In this document: positions 13,801 through 21,700 of the stretch, piece by piece
Numbering within the stretch: the first letter of the stretch is position 1
Layout of the letters: each line of letters starts with the position of its first letter
The notes under the pieces: generated by a model
Databases searched by the model: none
Told to the model about the DNA's origin: nothing
What the model saw: the letters and a program-made list of their open reading frames with translations, nothing else
Translations under genes and position numbers: made by a program
From: Neodontobutis hainanensis
Taxonomy: Eukaryota; Chordata; Actinopteri; Gobiiformes; Odontobutidae
NCBI GenBank assembly: GCA_024349245.1
Contig: JALDNG010000016.1
Location: 5,377,501-5,441,500, forward strand
DNA length: 64,000 nucleotides
Direction: 5' to 3'

Positions 13801-16490
13801 CTTCTCTGCTGTGTCACAGGACTCGGCATCACTTGATTGTTCTGCCTGAAATAATAAAATCATCATTAACGAGCAGCTCGTCAAAAGAAACTAATCTATT
13901 AAACTAAATTCTGTGCAACAGTTTAAAGAGCTGAAGAAATTTACATAGATTTCAATATCTGCTTGCATCTGGTTCCAAATCATACTTCTTTCCATTAGGT
14001 TGAACTTAGTTCTGGTTGATGCATTAGGTGTGTAGATTGTTACAACTGCCAACAAGTGTACATCAAGTGTTACAGCGTTGTACTGACCTGTGGCAGGAGA
14101 ACTAGTGTGTACTGTAGAAAGCAAACTTAGCCAGTGTTATAGGCTCTGTGCAATAGAAGGTGTTTTGTTGACTTTATAAATAGAAGAGTCGTATCAGTGT
14201 GAGTAAATGGGCAGAGTGTTACATAGCTAACGTGGTCCCCACAAATAAAGACACCAGACAAGTGTGTAAGATAAAAGCCACAGTAAATAACTGGTTGGTC
14301 CCCACAGAAGCAGGAAAACCAGACTGTGCTTGGCAACACGTGAGGCCAACATTGCACCGATCTAAACTAAACCATGCAGTGTGCACAAGGGCAGACGTTG
14401 CACATATTTGAAGAAACACTAATGTTCAAACTCAAGAAAGTGATTCCTACCTGCATGATGGAGGATGAAGGTATCTCAGCAGTCTTCTCTGCTGTGTCAC
14501 AGGACTCGGCATCACTTGATTGTTCTGCCTGAAATAGTGTGCACAAGAACACTCATCTTAATAAAACAGAAACACTTATCTTGAAATTCAACAAAGTGAC
14601 TCTAACCTTACAATTTATACTATTACTGAGAAGGTAATTTGTCCACATTAATTCAAACGCATTACTTTATTATATCATATTATAACTGCACTTAGACATT
14701 AAACACCATACAAGAATATATAAGATAGACTGCAAAGTTTAACCTCAATCGCTAAATTTGATCACAGACAGAAACAGTGTATTGAGTTAAGTATCTGCAT
14801 AATATCTGTTATAAATAAATTTAAACCATAATTCTGACCATCATTTATGACAAACCTGACTTCTCCATGGCCAATCTTTTCCCCATAGTCATACGTTATT
14901 TCTTCTCCTGGATGAAGCTCCTCAAAGCAAATAGAAAAAGGTGCGGTTTTCCCTCTATTAAGACCCTCTTCATTTTACAATTTGGATGCCTGTGGTCATC
15001 ATTGACAAGTCGTCCAAGGCTGCCATCTTCTCGGCTCCATCAATACTTTATTGAGAAAAAAACAAAAAAACAAGCTCAATATTATTATTTTACGGCTTAA
15101 ATTACCTATTGTCATTTGCCATTACTGGAATTAGTAATGGTTATACATGCTAACTATTTGAGTGTTTGTGAAGATTCTCAATCATCCAGGCCATTCAGAA
15201 GAAAAGAGGTTAAATCTAAAGCGTCTGGACTAGTGATGAGTCGTTCATGAACGATTTGTTCTTTAATATGACTCGGGAACGAGTCATCACAGAGAGCGAG
15301 TCGTTCACTTTTGTGTGGACCCATGCATGAGCATTGCGCAACATCTTATACAGGAAACAGAAAGAAGTCGTTCATCTACCGAGTCTCTGAGTCGTTTATT
15401 CAAGTCCCCGTAGGCTGAATGCAGAAACAGAAGGATTTGTTCATCTCTTGAGTCAGTCTTCGGGTCTGAGTCTCGTTCTTTTGTCACGTGACCGCTTCTG
15501 TTCAGTCTCTTGCAACATCATTTAACATCAAATTTAACATGTAACATTTTAATTAGATTCTGCTGAAATAAACGAAATGAACGAAATGACTTGAAAAAAA
15601 GATTTGTTCATTTTGCTGAACAAGATTTAAAGAACTGAGTGAGTAAAATGAGCGAACTTCCCATCACTAGTCTGGACTTAGGTTTCAAGAAGAAGACGTT
15701 TTGTCCCTTGTCTTCTCTAAACCAACATCCAGATGCTTTGGCTTTAACCTTCTTTTTCTAACAATTATACCACTGAGTATTAACAAATTCGTCTGTGCTA
15801 TGAAAAACGTAAATTGTGCAGAAATGTAACATTTAATAAAAACCTTACCACCATATCTTTTCTTTCCAGTGGAAATCAAACATAAAAACAGCACATGCTC
15901 TGTGATAGGTCCTCCTCCTCCTTTCTGCTTCTTCACAAGTTATTAACTCCCCTCTGTACTCCACCACAAAGTCTCCTTTCCCAAAATGGGCTTTGGCAAA
16001 CACCTCGACCTAGTCAAAATTGTGTTAGAAATGTAATTTTTGTAATACATTACAAACTTCTTATTGTACCACTCTTTTCAGTAGAAATCTATAAACATAA
16101 AAAATATCATTAATACAGGCTACCACTTACACATCTCTTTTATAAAAAGGTGCATGTATTTCTGTCAGGATGTGCCAATATTAGGCCAACAGACAAATAC
16201 TGAACACAGACTAAAAGGGTTAAGGTGGTAAACATTAAAGGTGGGCTAAATTCATACTTTAAGACAAAACAATGTGTGTTATATATTCTACACAAGCGAG
16301 GTCATGTACTTGCATTTGGCAAGTGGCTGGCTCTAATTTTGGACCCTAAATGTATACAATAAACATACACAGTACCTTTAAAGGAGTTAATGTATTGTAC
16401 TTCCAATTCTGCTGTCTTGTCCAGTGCCTTAACAGCATGTTCTTCTGCATCCTCTAATGGCGGTTTCCGCCTGCCTCTCCTTGCAGCCAT
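1794..16490 (-). CDS. SET-domain / repeated-exon / zinc-finger / tyrosine-recombinase-like fusion gene (multi-exon)
   Basis: This is a multi-exon minus-strand gene model. Exons in transcription order are 16376-16490, 15849-16009, 14856-15045, fourteen copies of a 78-nt exon (14451-14528 down to 5549-5626), 4446-4574, 4252-4335, 2050-4121, 1863-1946 and 1794-1834. If all were used the protein would be roughly 1,300 residues. It would have a SET methyltransferase fold, up to 14 acidic 26-residue repeats, a Ser/acidic linker, two zinc fingers, a domain resembling tyrosine recombinases, and a basic tail. Seen directly: splice sites, compatible phases and domain motifs. Inferred: that the modules form one transcript. 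I recall similar SET (KMT5A-like) and zinc-finger/recombinase-like predicted proteins in fish genomes, which suggests a mobile-element-derived or domesticated family, but I cannot verify this here. Frame breaks in exons 2, 3 and the long exon leave open whether this copy is functional, decayed, or mis-sequenced in homopolymers. Confidence 0.6.
1863..1946 (-). CDS. Penultimate exon, acidic (84 nt)
   Basis: The acceptor is CTTCCGCAG|ATAAAG after a clean pyrimidine tract; the donor is TCTCTGG|GTAAGT, a strong consensus. Joined in phase 1 to the long exon it reads PED and continues KVHQDSDHDRDSEAPCDPEA, then AYESDSL. It is Asp/Glu/Ser-rich with no known fold. Reading through the donor gives a short extension (GKCFLFFPIRS) and a stop at about 1828, which is the alternative 3' end if the tiny downstream intron is not used. 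Confidence 0.55.
2050..4121 (-). CDS. Long exon: acidic region, two zinc fingers, tyrosine-recombinase-like domain
   Basis: The acceptor is CTGAAG|ATGAAAG and the donor CTGAAG|GTACCA. From the N-terminal side there is an acidic stretch (DSEELFDLTSDDSGEEY), then a C2H2 finger FCLYCEKGF...RHLERAH (near 3650-3700), then a C2HC finger CAYCQGFF...RHMKIC (near 3395-3455). A helical region follows, and then NRRRAGEV near 2615-2640 and LGHDIRVHRQFYR near 2170-2210. The last two resemble the box I Arg and the LGH...Tyr of tyrosine recombinases. The usual HxxR His is absent (TKLR). Family resemblance is to recombinase-like proteins of fish; Crypton-type ancestry is inference. The frame breaks near 3500, 2712-2713, 2517-2520 and 2490-2492. 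With one or two bases added at each, the exon ends in phase 1 as the next exon requires. Confidence 0.65.
4252..4335 (-). CDS. Linker exon B (84 nt)
   Basis: The acceptor is AAAGATACAG|AGTCC and the donor ATACAG|GTGTGC. It encodes 28 codons beginning SPISESHLVLNDQDRR and ending RLRRTKSIQ, a basic stretch. It is phase 0 at both ends, matching its neighbours. Its SPISES opening resembles the Ser/acidic style of the other linker exons, so several of them may derive from old exon duplications (inference). Confidence 0.55.
4446..4574 (-). CDS. Linker exon A (129 nt)
   Basis: The acceptor is TTTATAG|CCCTTAG and the donor AGTGAG|GTACAG. It encodes 43 codons including PLDESQLVPSTIKVGIIPFL and a Ser/Thr/acidic end with DYSDTESQSPGTSP. 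The other two entering phases hit a stop immediately, so it must be entered in phase 0. That phase fits the repeated exon. No known domain is seen; it looks like a disordered, possibly phosphorylated linker (inference). Confidence 0.6.
4575..5091. other. Intron between linker exon A and the repeat array
   Basis: This is AT-rich sequence with no exon signature. It is the unique 3'-side flank of the array on the gene's strand. The match to the 685-bp unit starts abruptly at 5092. Confidence 0.5.
5092..14536. repeat. 685-bp tandem repeat array, about 13.8 units
   Basis: The same sequence recurs with a period of exactly 685 bases (684 and 683 around the last two units) from TAGGTTGAAC at 5092 to the break after CTGAAATA at 14536. 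The units are almost identical. The variants I found are an A/G site in TATAAATA[A/G]AAGAG in every unit, one A-to-G near 8809, a missing C in unit 13 (near 13675) and a missing GT in unit 14 (near 14340). Every unit contains a complete 78-nt minus-strand exon with splice sites, plus about 600 bp of intron. The first unit starts and the last unit ends at different points in the sequence, as expected from unequal crossing-over rather than insertion of whole blocks. Confidence 0.97.
5549..5626 (-). CDS. Repeated 78-nt exon, 14 copies (prototype, most 3' copy)
   Basis: The acceptor is TTATTTCAG|GCAGAAC and the donor ATGCAG|GTAGGAAT, both close to consensus. The 26 codons begin AEQSSDAESCDTAEK and end PSSSIMQ, an acidic, Ser-rich segment with no recognised fold. 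At 78 nt the exon preserves phase, so any number of copies can be included without a frameshift. Further copies lie at 6234-6311, 6919-6996, 7604-7681, 8289-8366, 8974-9051, 9659-9736, 10344-10421, 11029-11106, 11714-11791, 12399-12476, 13084-13161, 13768-13845 and 14451-14528. All have both splice sites, including the outermost copy, whose upstream intron sequence differs but keeps ATTTCAG. Phase 0 is supported by the next exon, which is open only in phase 0. A second frame of this exon is also open, so the coding frame is inferred. Confidence 0.65.
14537..14855. other. Intron between the repeat array and SET exon 3
   Basis: AT-rich unique sequence. The phase mismatch between SET exon 3 and the repeated exon would allow a small unrecognised exon here, but I could not find one with convincing splice sites and an open frame. 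Confidence 0.45.
14856..15045 (-). CDS. Exon 3: SET domain C-terminal half
   Basis: The acceptor is AATAAAG|TATTG and the donor GTCAG|GTTTGT, a weak donor. The exon encodes REDGSLGRLVNDDHRHPNCK, GKPHLFLFA and then EELHPGEEITYDYGE, the core and post-core part of a SET fold. The ITYDYGE segment holds the conserved Tyr of the active site. Where classical SET enzymes have the AdoMet-contacting NHS motif, this copy reads NDDH. Two one-base breaks occur at short homopolymers (15033-15034 and 14924-14926). After allowing for both, the exon ends in phase 2, whereas the downstream repeated exon needs phase 0. One more base at the donor-side GG, or an unseen small exon, would resolve this. Confidence 0.6.
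15166..15710 (-). mobile_element. Penelope-like element 3'-terminal relic, interrupted
   Basis: The two flanks of the MITE at 15231-15669 (15166-15230 and 15670-15710) align by eye with 63424-63520. Shared pieces are GTTCTCAGTCATCCAGG / GATTCTCAATCATCCAGG, then TCTGGACTTAG, then GAAGACGTTTTGTC. The second location lies next to a recognisable Penelope-like reverse transcriptase, so this is taken as the same element's tail. It sits in the intron between SET exons 2 and 3. Confidence 0.6.
15231..15669. mobile_element. hAT-type MITE (439 bp) with 8-bp target duplication
   Basis: Terminal inverted repeats start TAGTGATGAG on the left and, reverse-complemented, TAGTGATGGGAAG on the right. The element is flanked by a perfect 8-bp duplication, GTCTGGAC (15223-15230 and 15670-15677). 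An 8-bp duplication is characteristic of hAT transposition. There is no coding capacity, so it is a non-autonomous element. It contains many GAGTCGTTC / GAACGAGTC motifs that could form internal stems. It lies within a Penelope relic inside an intron of the SET gene. Confidence 0.85.
15849..16009 (-). CDS. Exon 2: SET domain N-terminal half
   Basis: The acceptor is GACTAG|GTCGAGG and the donor TGGTG|GTAAGG. The exon encodes FAKAHFGKGDFVVEYRGEL and then EEAERRRRTYHRAC, ending FHWKEKIWC. This matches the SET-N region, including the YRGEL strand. Fish KMT5A-like SET proteins have the same order, and the C is completed by exon 3 to read WCID. One break lies near the 5' end: the run at 15998-16000 is two bases too short to keep RGV in frame with FAK. 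The rest is uninterrupted, with no stop and no lost core residue. The expected activity is protein-lysine methylation using S-adenosylmethionine; this is family knowledge and not shown for this copy. Confidence 0.65.
16376..16490 (-). CDS. Exon 1: start codon, basic N-terminus, entry to SET domain
   Basis: The ATG is at 16490-16488 and the exon runs 38 codons plus one base to a donor reading AAAG|GTACTG. The product begins MAARRGRRKPPLEDAEEHAV, a basic patch that could be a nuclear-localisation-type stretch (inference). The last codon is split G|GT and joins exon 2 to give KGRGV, the usual opening of a SET domain. That junction is the main reason for linking the two exons. The ATG is the first in frame; only a TTG precedes it. 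The promoter side carries a 204-bp tandem repeat (16799-17322). Confidence 0.6.
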
Positions 16491-16798
16491 CAAAAATCCT
16501 ATAATAATATATAAAAACCTATAATAGAATACAAAACCACAACAATGTCACAAGATATCCCTATAAATCTTACATTTGATAAAAATATTCTCGGTTATTT
16601 AAGACACCCAAATATGACCACATGACATAGGCAGATAAGACTGTTATATTTTACTGCATTCCTTCAATTCATTCAGAAACTTAACCACTCAATATTACCA
16701 TTGTGAAATTAGGGAAAAACTGCATGAGGCTAAGCCACAAACAATATCCTACCTTTCCCCCACCAGTCAATAACAAATCAGCTTTCTTACCCATCTCT

Positions 16799-17322
16799 CT
16801 GTCATGTGCATCTCACTTTCAGCTTGCACTGTGCCCCAGGCCACATGTTAGCCAATTAGCTAGCGTTAGCTTCTCTCCTAACATTAAGTAGCTCTCCTTC
16901 AAGTAAAAATGTCACTCTATGGCCAAATGCAACAGACTAAAGTTGCTTTTTGATGTTTTAGCAGACCTTTCAGCTTTTAAACAGATGCATTTGGAAACCT
17001 CACCTGTCTCTGTCACGTGGGTCTTAATTTCAGCATGCCCCAGGCCACATGTTAGCCTATTAGCTAGCGTTAGCTTCTCTCCTAACATTAAGTAGCTCTC
17101 CTTCAAGTAAAAATGTCACTCTATGGCCGAATGCAACAGACTAAAGTTGCTTTTTGATGTTTTAGCAGACCTTTCAGCTTTTAAAACAGATACATTTGGA
17201 GACCTTCTCACCTGTCTCAGTCACGTGGGTCTCACTTTCCGCATGCCCCAGACCGCATGTTAGCCAATTAGCTAGCATTAGCTTCTCTCCTAACATTAGG
17301 TAGCTCTCCCTAAAGTAAAAAT
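16799..17322. repeat. About 204-bp tandem repeat (2.5 copies) upstream of the gene start
   Basis: The block GTTAGCCAATTAGCTAGCGTTAGCTTCTC... recurs at 16847, 17051 and 17259, giving periods of 204 and 208. Each unit includes TCACTCTATGGCC, a TTTTTGATGTTTTAGCAGACC tract and a GTCACGTGGGTCT (E-box) segment. The array begins about 300 bases upstream of the minus-strand start codon, so it may overlap the 5' UTR or promoter. No TATA element was identified. Confidence 0.85.
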
Positions 17323-17924
17323 TCAGTTTATTCAGATTATTTATGTTAATTTAAGTTATCTGGTCAGGAGCTATTAAAAGTGGGTACGCCCAGGAAATGT
17401 GGTAAAGTTGCCTTACAAATGACTCCGCTGGTAGTCATTTCAATGCACACATATATCTAACCCATCCAATCAATCGGTTTACAAATTACTATTTATTAAT
17501 GTATAAATGTCAAGGTTTAACTATTTTATATGTACTTAATAAAAATATTATGCCCCTTACTTTTTGTTAAGACGTTATTTAATGCTTAGGCTAAAACAAA
17601 ACTAGCTTAGCTTAGGCTAGATTAGGGTAAACTTTTGCTCACATTAAAAGGCTAAATGCTAGTTATTACATACAGAAAAACTATTTTAATAATATAATAT
17701 ATACTAATTATCTAAAAACATTTAATAATACTCACTTAATCAGTATAGTCTGTATTTGTATTGGCTACTTACTTGCGCAGATGAGCCTTGATCTTGACCA
17801 CAAAATTAGCTTGCACATGCGCAGATGACCAAGTGTGTGTGAGTGTGTATATCTGCCACGCCAGGTCCAACCAGTAAGTGGTGGTACTGAGTTAATATCG
17901 CTTTAGCACACTTAAGCACACTTT
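17323..17924. other. AT-rich noncoding stretch upstream of the SET gene
   Basis: No exon or element recognised. Two TGCGCAGATGA motifs (near 17775 and 17818, the second as CATGCGCAGATGA) resemble half NRF1 sites and could be promoter elements for the minus-strand gene, but this is weak. Confidence 0.3.
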
Positions 17925-18103
17925 TCCGGTTCTTGTGTATGGTGGGGTAACCCCTGAAAATTTAACAGGCCACTCCCCTGACCTTCTTTTCAATGAAAAG
18001 AGTGGTCTTCCTGGTGGGGACCAGGATTTTGGTCCCCACCAAAATTTTGGTCCCCACGTTATGAGTGTGCTGTCCGAATCCGGTTTCCACCAAGTGGCAA
18101 AGA

Positions 18104-18138
<35 letters not shown>

Positions 18139-18158
18139 TTACACACAAATACACTCAC

Positions 18159-18193
<35 letters not shown>

Positions 18194-18212
18194 CACACAC
18201 ATTCACTCACGT

Positions 18213-18248
<36 letters not shown>

Positions 18249-18310
18249 AAACACACACACACAAACACTCACACACACATACACGCACACACACACATAC
18301 ACACACACAA

Positions 18311-18385
<75 letters not shown>

Positions 18386-18429
18386 TTTACACACACATAC
18401 ACTCACACACACACACACACACTCACGTG

Positions 18430-18462
<33 letters not shown>

Positions 18463-18468
18463 TCACGT

Positions 18469-18520
<52 letters not shown>

Positions 18521-18535
18521 ACACACACAAATACA

Positions 18536-18586
<51 letters not shown>

Positions 18587-18596
18587 TCACTCACGT

Positions 18597-18666
<70 letters not shown>

Positions 18667-18755
18667 ACACACACAAATACACTCACTCACTCACACACAC
18701 ACACACACATACATTTACACACACATACACTCACACACACACACACACACACACA
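17925..18755. repeat. (CA)n microsatellite array with GGTCCCCAC-type head
   Basis: From about 18103 to 18754 the sequence is almost entirely (CA)n, broken by TACA, TTCACTCACGTGCAC and ACACAAATACACTCAC interruptions that themselves recur (for example ACGTGCACAC at 18208, 18424, 18467 and 18593). It is preceded by a short element with two GGTCCCCAC motifs (near 18030-18057), a combination seen often in fish genomes. Long His-Thr or Cys-Val open frames here are artefacts of the dinucleotide. Confidence 0.95.
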
Positions 18756-21700
18756 TTAGGCCTGTAGCTGTCTTAAATAAATACCAAAAGGGTAAACCTC
18801 ACTGCAGCCTGTATCTTTGCAATGTTTATTACTCACTATACCTACTGATGCTGATGATGCTACATGATAACATGTAGCAGCCACCTACACACACAAGCCC
18901 ACTGAGACAGGATGTTCCCATGGTGCGGAAACCATGTCCGATCATCACTCACCTGCCCGAGTGATGAATGCTTTTCTTCACACAGACATAAACATGTGTA
19001 ATATGCTGTTCACACACAGATAAGAAAAATGCAACAACAGGAGTAAATTTATTGTAATAGTCTTGGCGAAGACACAGTGTTATTTACATTGTTATGGGGC
19101 ACAAAGCATATAAAATATTAATTGCTGATTTTACAGCTACTCACAAAAGAGAGTGGTTTGTATGCAGAGGGATTTCTTGAGACTGTGGGGCTCTAAGTAC
19201 CTGGAAGTACCTGGGGGCCCTACATTCTCACTGAACTTAAGGAACATAAGATTTGTTAATCATGAGTTTATGTACATTTATTCTTATACCTTTGGCCATT
19301 TACAATTTATTCAAGGTTTGCAAAAAATATGTAAGATAACGTTTTAATACTTATTTTTTTTTTTGTTATGTTACAGTAATTACTCAATACACAAAAAACA
19401 AAGGAGATAAATAGTGGAAAATACAATAAGCACTTTCTGTTGAACACATCACAAATTTAAATATTTAAGAAAATGTGTTTTAAGCATGGAAAACTTTGTG
19501 TTGCACATATTGTATCATATGCAGATCAAACTGTGTCAATGTGGTGACCTTCTTCTTGATGTGAAACCCATTTATTATTTGTGAGGAAAACATTTACAGT
19601 GTTTAGCACATTACTTTGCCGTTGGGGTTTATTTTTGCAGCCAGACTGGTTTAAATCCTCCTCTCTACCGTCAAACAGAATGACACAGCAGGTGCTTGGT
19701 TCTGTTCCACCTGCTATGGCATTACTGATTGCAGTCTGTCACTTTGTACTTGCACAGCTCTGAGTATACAAGAGCAGCAAAGTGGCATCTCTTTGCCCTG
19801 TGGGGTTTTACGTAAGCTAACTTTTCAAATGCTTTTCTTTGTCCTCCACTTACTTATTTAAAAGCAGTGAACGAGATGTAACAGTGTCACATTGTTTTTG
19901 TACGGCAGTGTAAAATCATTTCCTCATGGGGACAATTAACTTCTGTATCTTGCGTGCAAATGGAAACCCATCCATGGACAACTAAAAACACACACAAATT
20001 AAAAGTCTTCTTTGTTCTTAGCAAAATAAACCTGCCACGTGAAGCTAATTATAGAAGAGTTTAATTACTCTGCCTCTTTAAAATCTTACTGCACTGGAGA
20101 GCTCTGGTTTCTGGCTGTGGCTTCACAGCAGCAACTATGCCAAAGCTGTGTGTTCATGAATTCGGTATGGGGGAGATTCAAAGGGATGCCCATGTATGTG
20201 CAGAGTGTGCCAGCACCACTTCTGATAGGATGGAATAGGACAAGATATCAGAAAAGATATTTTTCATAAAGCGGAGGGGCCGTGCCTAAGCATTCTTCAA
20301 AGTTATTTCTGTTTGAAGTGTTATTAATTGTATTGTCAAAGACCTATTTATTTTTTAAACAGCCAAAAACACTCTCCCTTCAGTTCTTACTGATGTAATG
20401 TTTCTTGTCCCTTGCCTTTACCCACTTCTCGTCTCTCTCTTCTGCTGCATGTGTCAGTCTCTCCAGGGGACAGCTGAGGGAACGGCAGCATATGGGCCTC
20501 TTGTAAACAGATGCAACTTTATGGATCAAAAAGAAGGAAGGGGGATAAAAGAAACATCAAACATATTTTCATAAGCATTGCCATATTTGGCTTTTGGTCA
20601 CTTCCATATGCTGGATCTGGAGAAACTTCCATCACCACTGGGCAAAATTTGGATTATCATTTGTCATCAACGTACACAAAAGAGACCGTGTTGAAAATGC
20701 TTATGTGACCCATCTATCAAAGTCAAACACATTTAGGTCTGTAATAAATACACACAAAAATCATTGAACACTAGGCTGAGCAAATTAAACCAAGAAAGGC
20801 AGAGATTTTTAGCAGAGATACTAAACTTTAAGTGTGGGTCTGCATTACTAATGGAGAATTTTAGTCTTCACCTTACTTAAAGAAATTGTCACAGACAAGT
20901 CAGAACAGCTTCTTCCCTCTATGTCAAGCACATCGGTGCACAGATAAGCTTTAGGCCCTATCAGGTAACACCGTTCCTTGATACTGTATGTGCACAGGCT
21001 TTATAATCTCAGCCCACAAAAGCATGGACAGACTGGTTGTTTAATTCTACACTGTCCATTGTCTCTGGGTCTTGTGTTGATGGTCAATAAACTTCTCTTA
21101 CCTAAAAGATTCAGAAAGCCTGTCTTTCTCATGTGACTCCTCTCAGCTCTAAGGGCAAATCAAATAGTCTCTAACAACGCATGTAGAGGAGAAAGGTCAG
21201 GATTACTTTCACCTGTAAACTCAACATGAGATTACATCACTTTTTCATGTTTAGCCTCTGGTTCCTCTGTTTTATTCAGACATTGCCCTTTCCACTTGCA
21301 TGAAACTATGAAGTAATATGATTTTGTTGTTGCAATTTGTAATGTTCTTCCTGTTTTTGATCTGTGTCATGTTTGCATCAAACATGGCTAAATGAATGTT
21401 ACACTACAGAAAAGCTTCAAAAACAAAGTCTTGTGCATTGTTGTTATGTAGTATTCACCTTCTCACACAGGTAAACTCACTTTTGTTGACTCCTTTTTTA
21501 AACTGAGGTCCACTAAACTGCAGGGTTCATCAACCACTCAATTCAATTACCGTCAGTACGATTGGTTATACAAGGCCCTGCACAATAGACACCAATTGGA
21601 TTTACCCAGAGAATTGAATTTTTCTTAATTGTGTTTTTACAGTGAAAGGCTTTTGAGCTTATAGGGTCAATCTCAGGTTACCCAGATTTCCTGTGATTTA

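Noticed and set aside
5092..14536. CRISPR-like array
   Set aside because: Units are 685 bp, nearly identical throughout with no variable spacers, and the context is a fish genome.
5092..14536. Ordinary satellite DNA with no gene link
   Set aside because: Not fully excluded, but each unit keeps both splice sites and an open, phase-compatible exon lying between exons of the same gene.
4978..14552. Repeated small open frames of 60-97 codons in every 685-bp unit
   Set aside because: They recur only because the unit recurs. Apart from the frame containing the 78-nt exon, none has splice support, codon signature or family resemblance.
17892..18877. Long His-Thr and Cys-Val open frames
   Set aside because: Translation of (CA)n/(GT)n in different frames; not genes.
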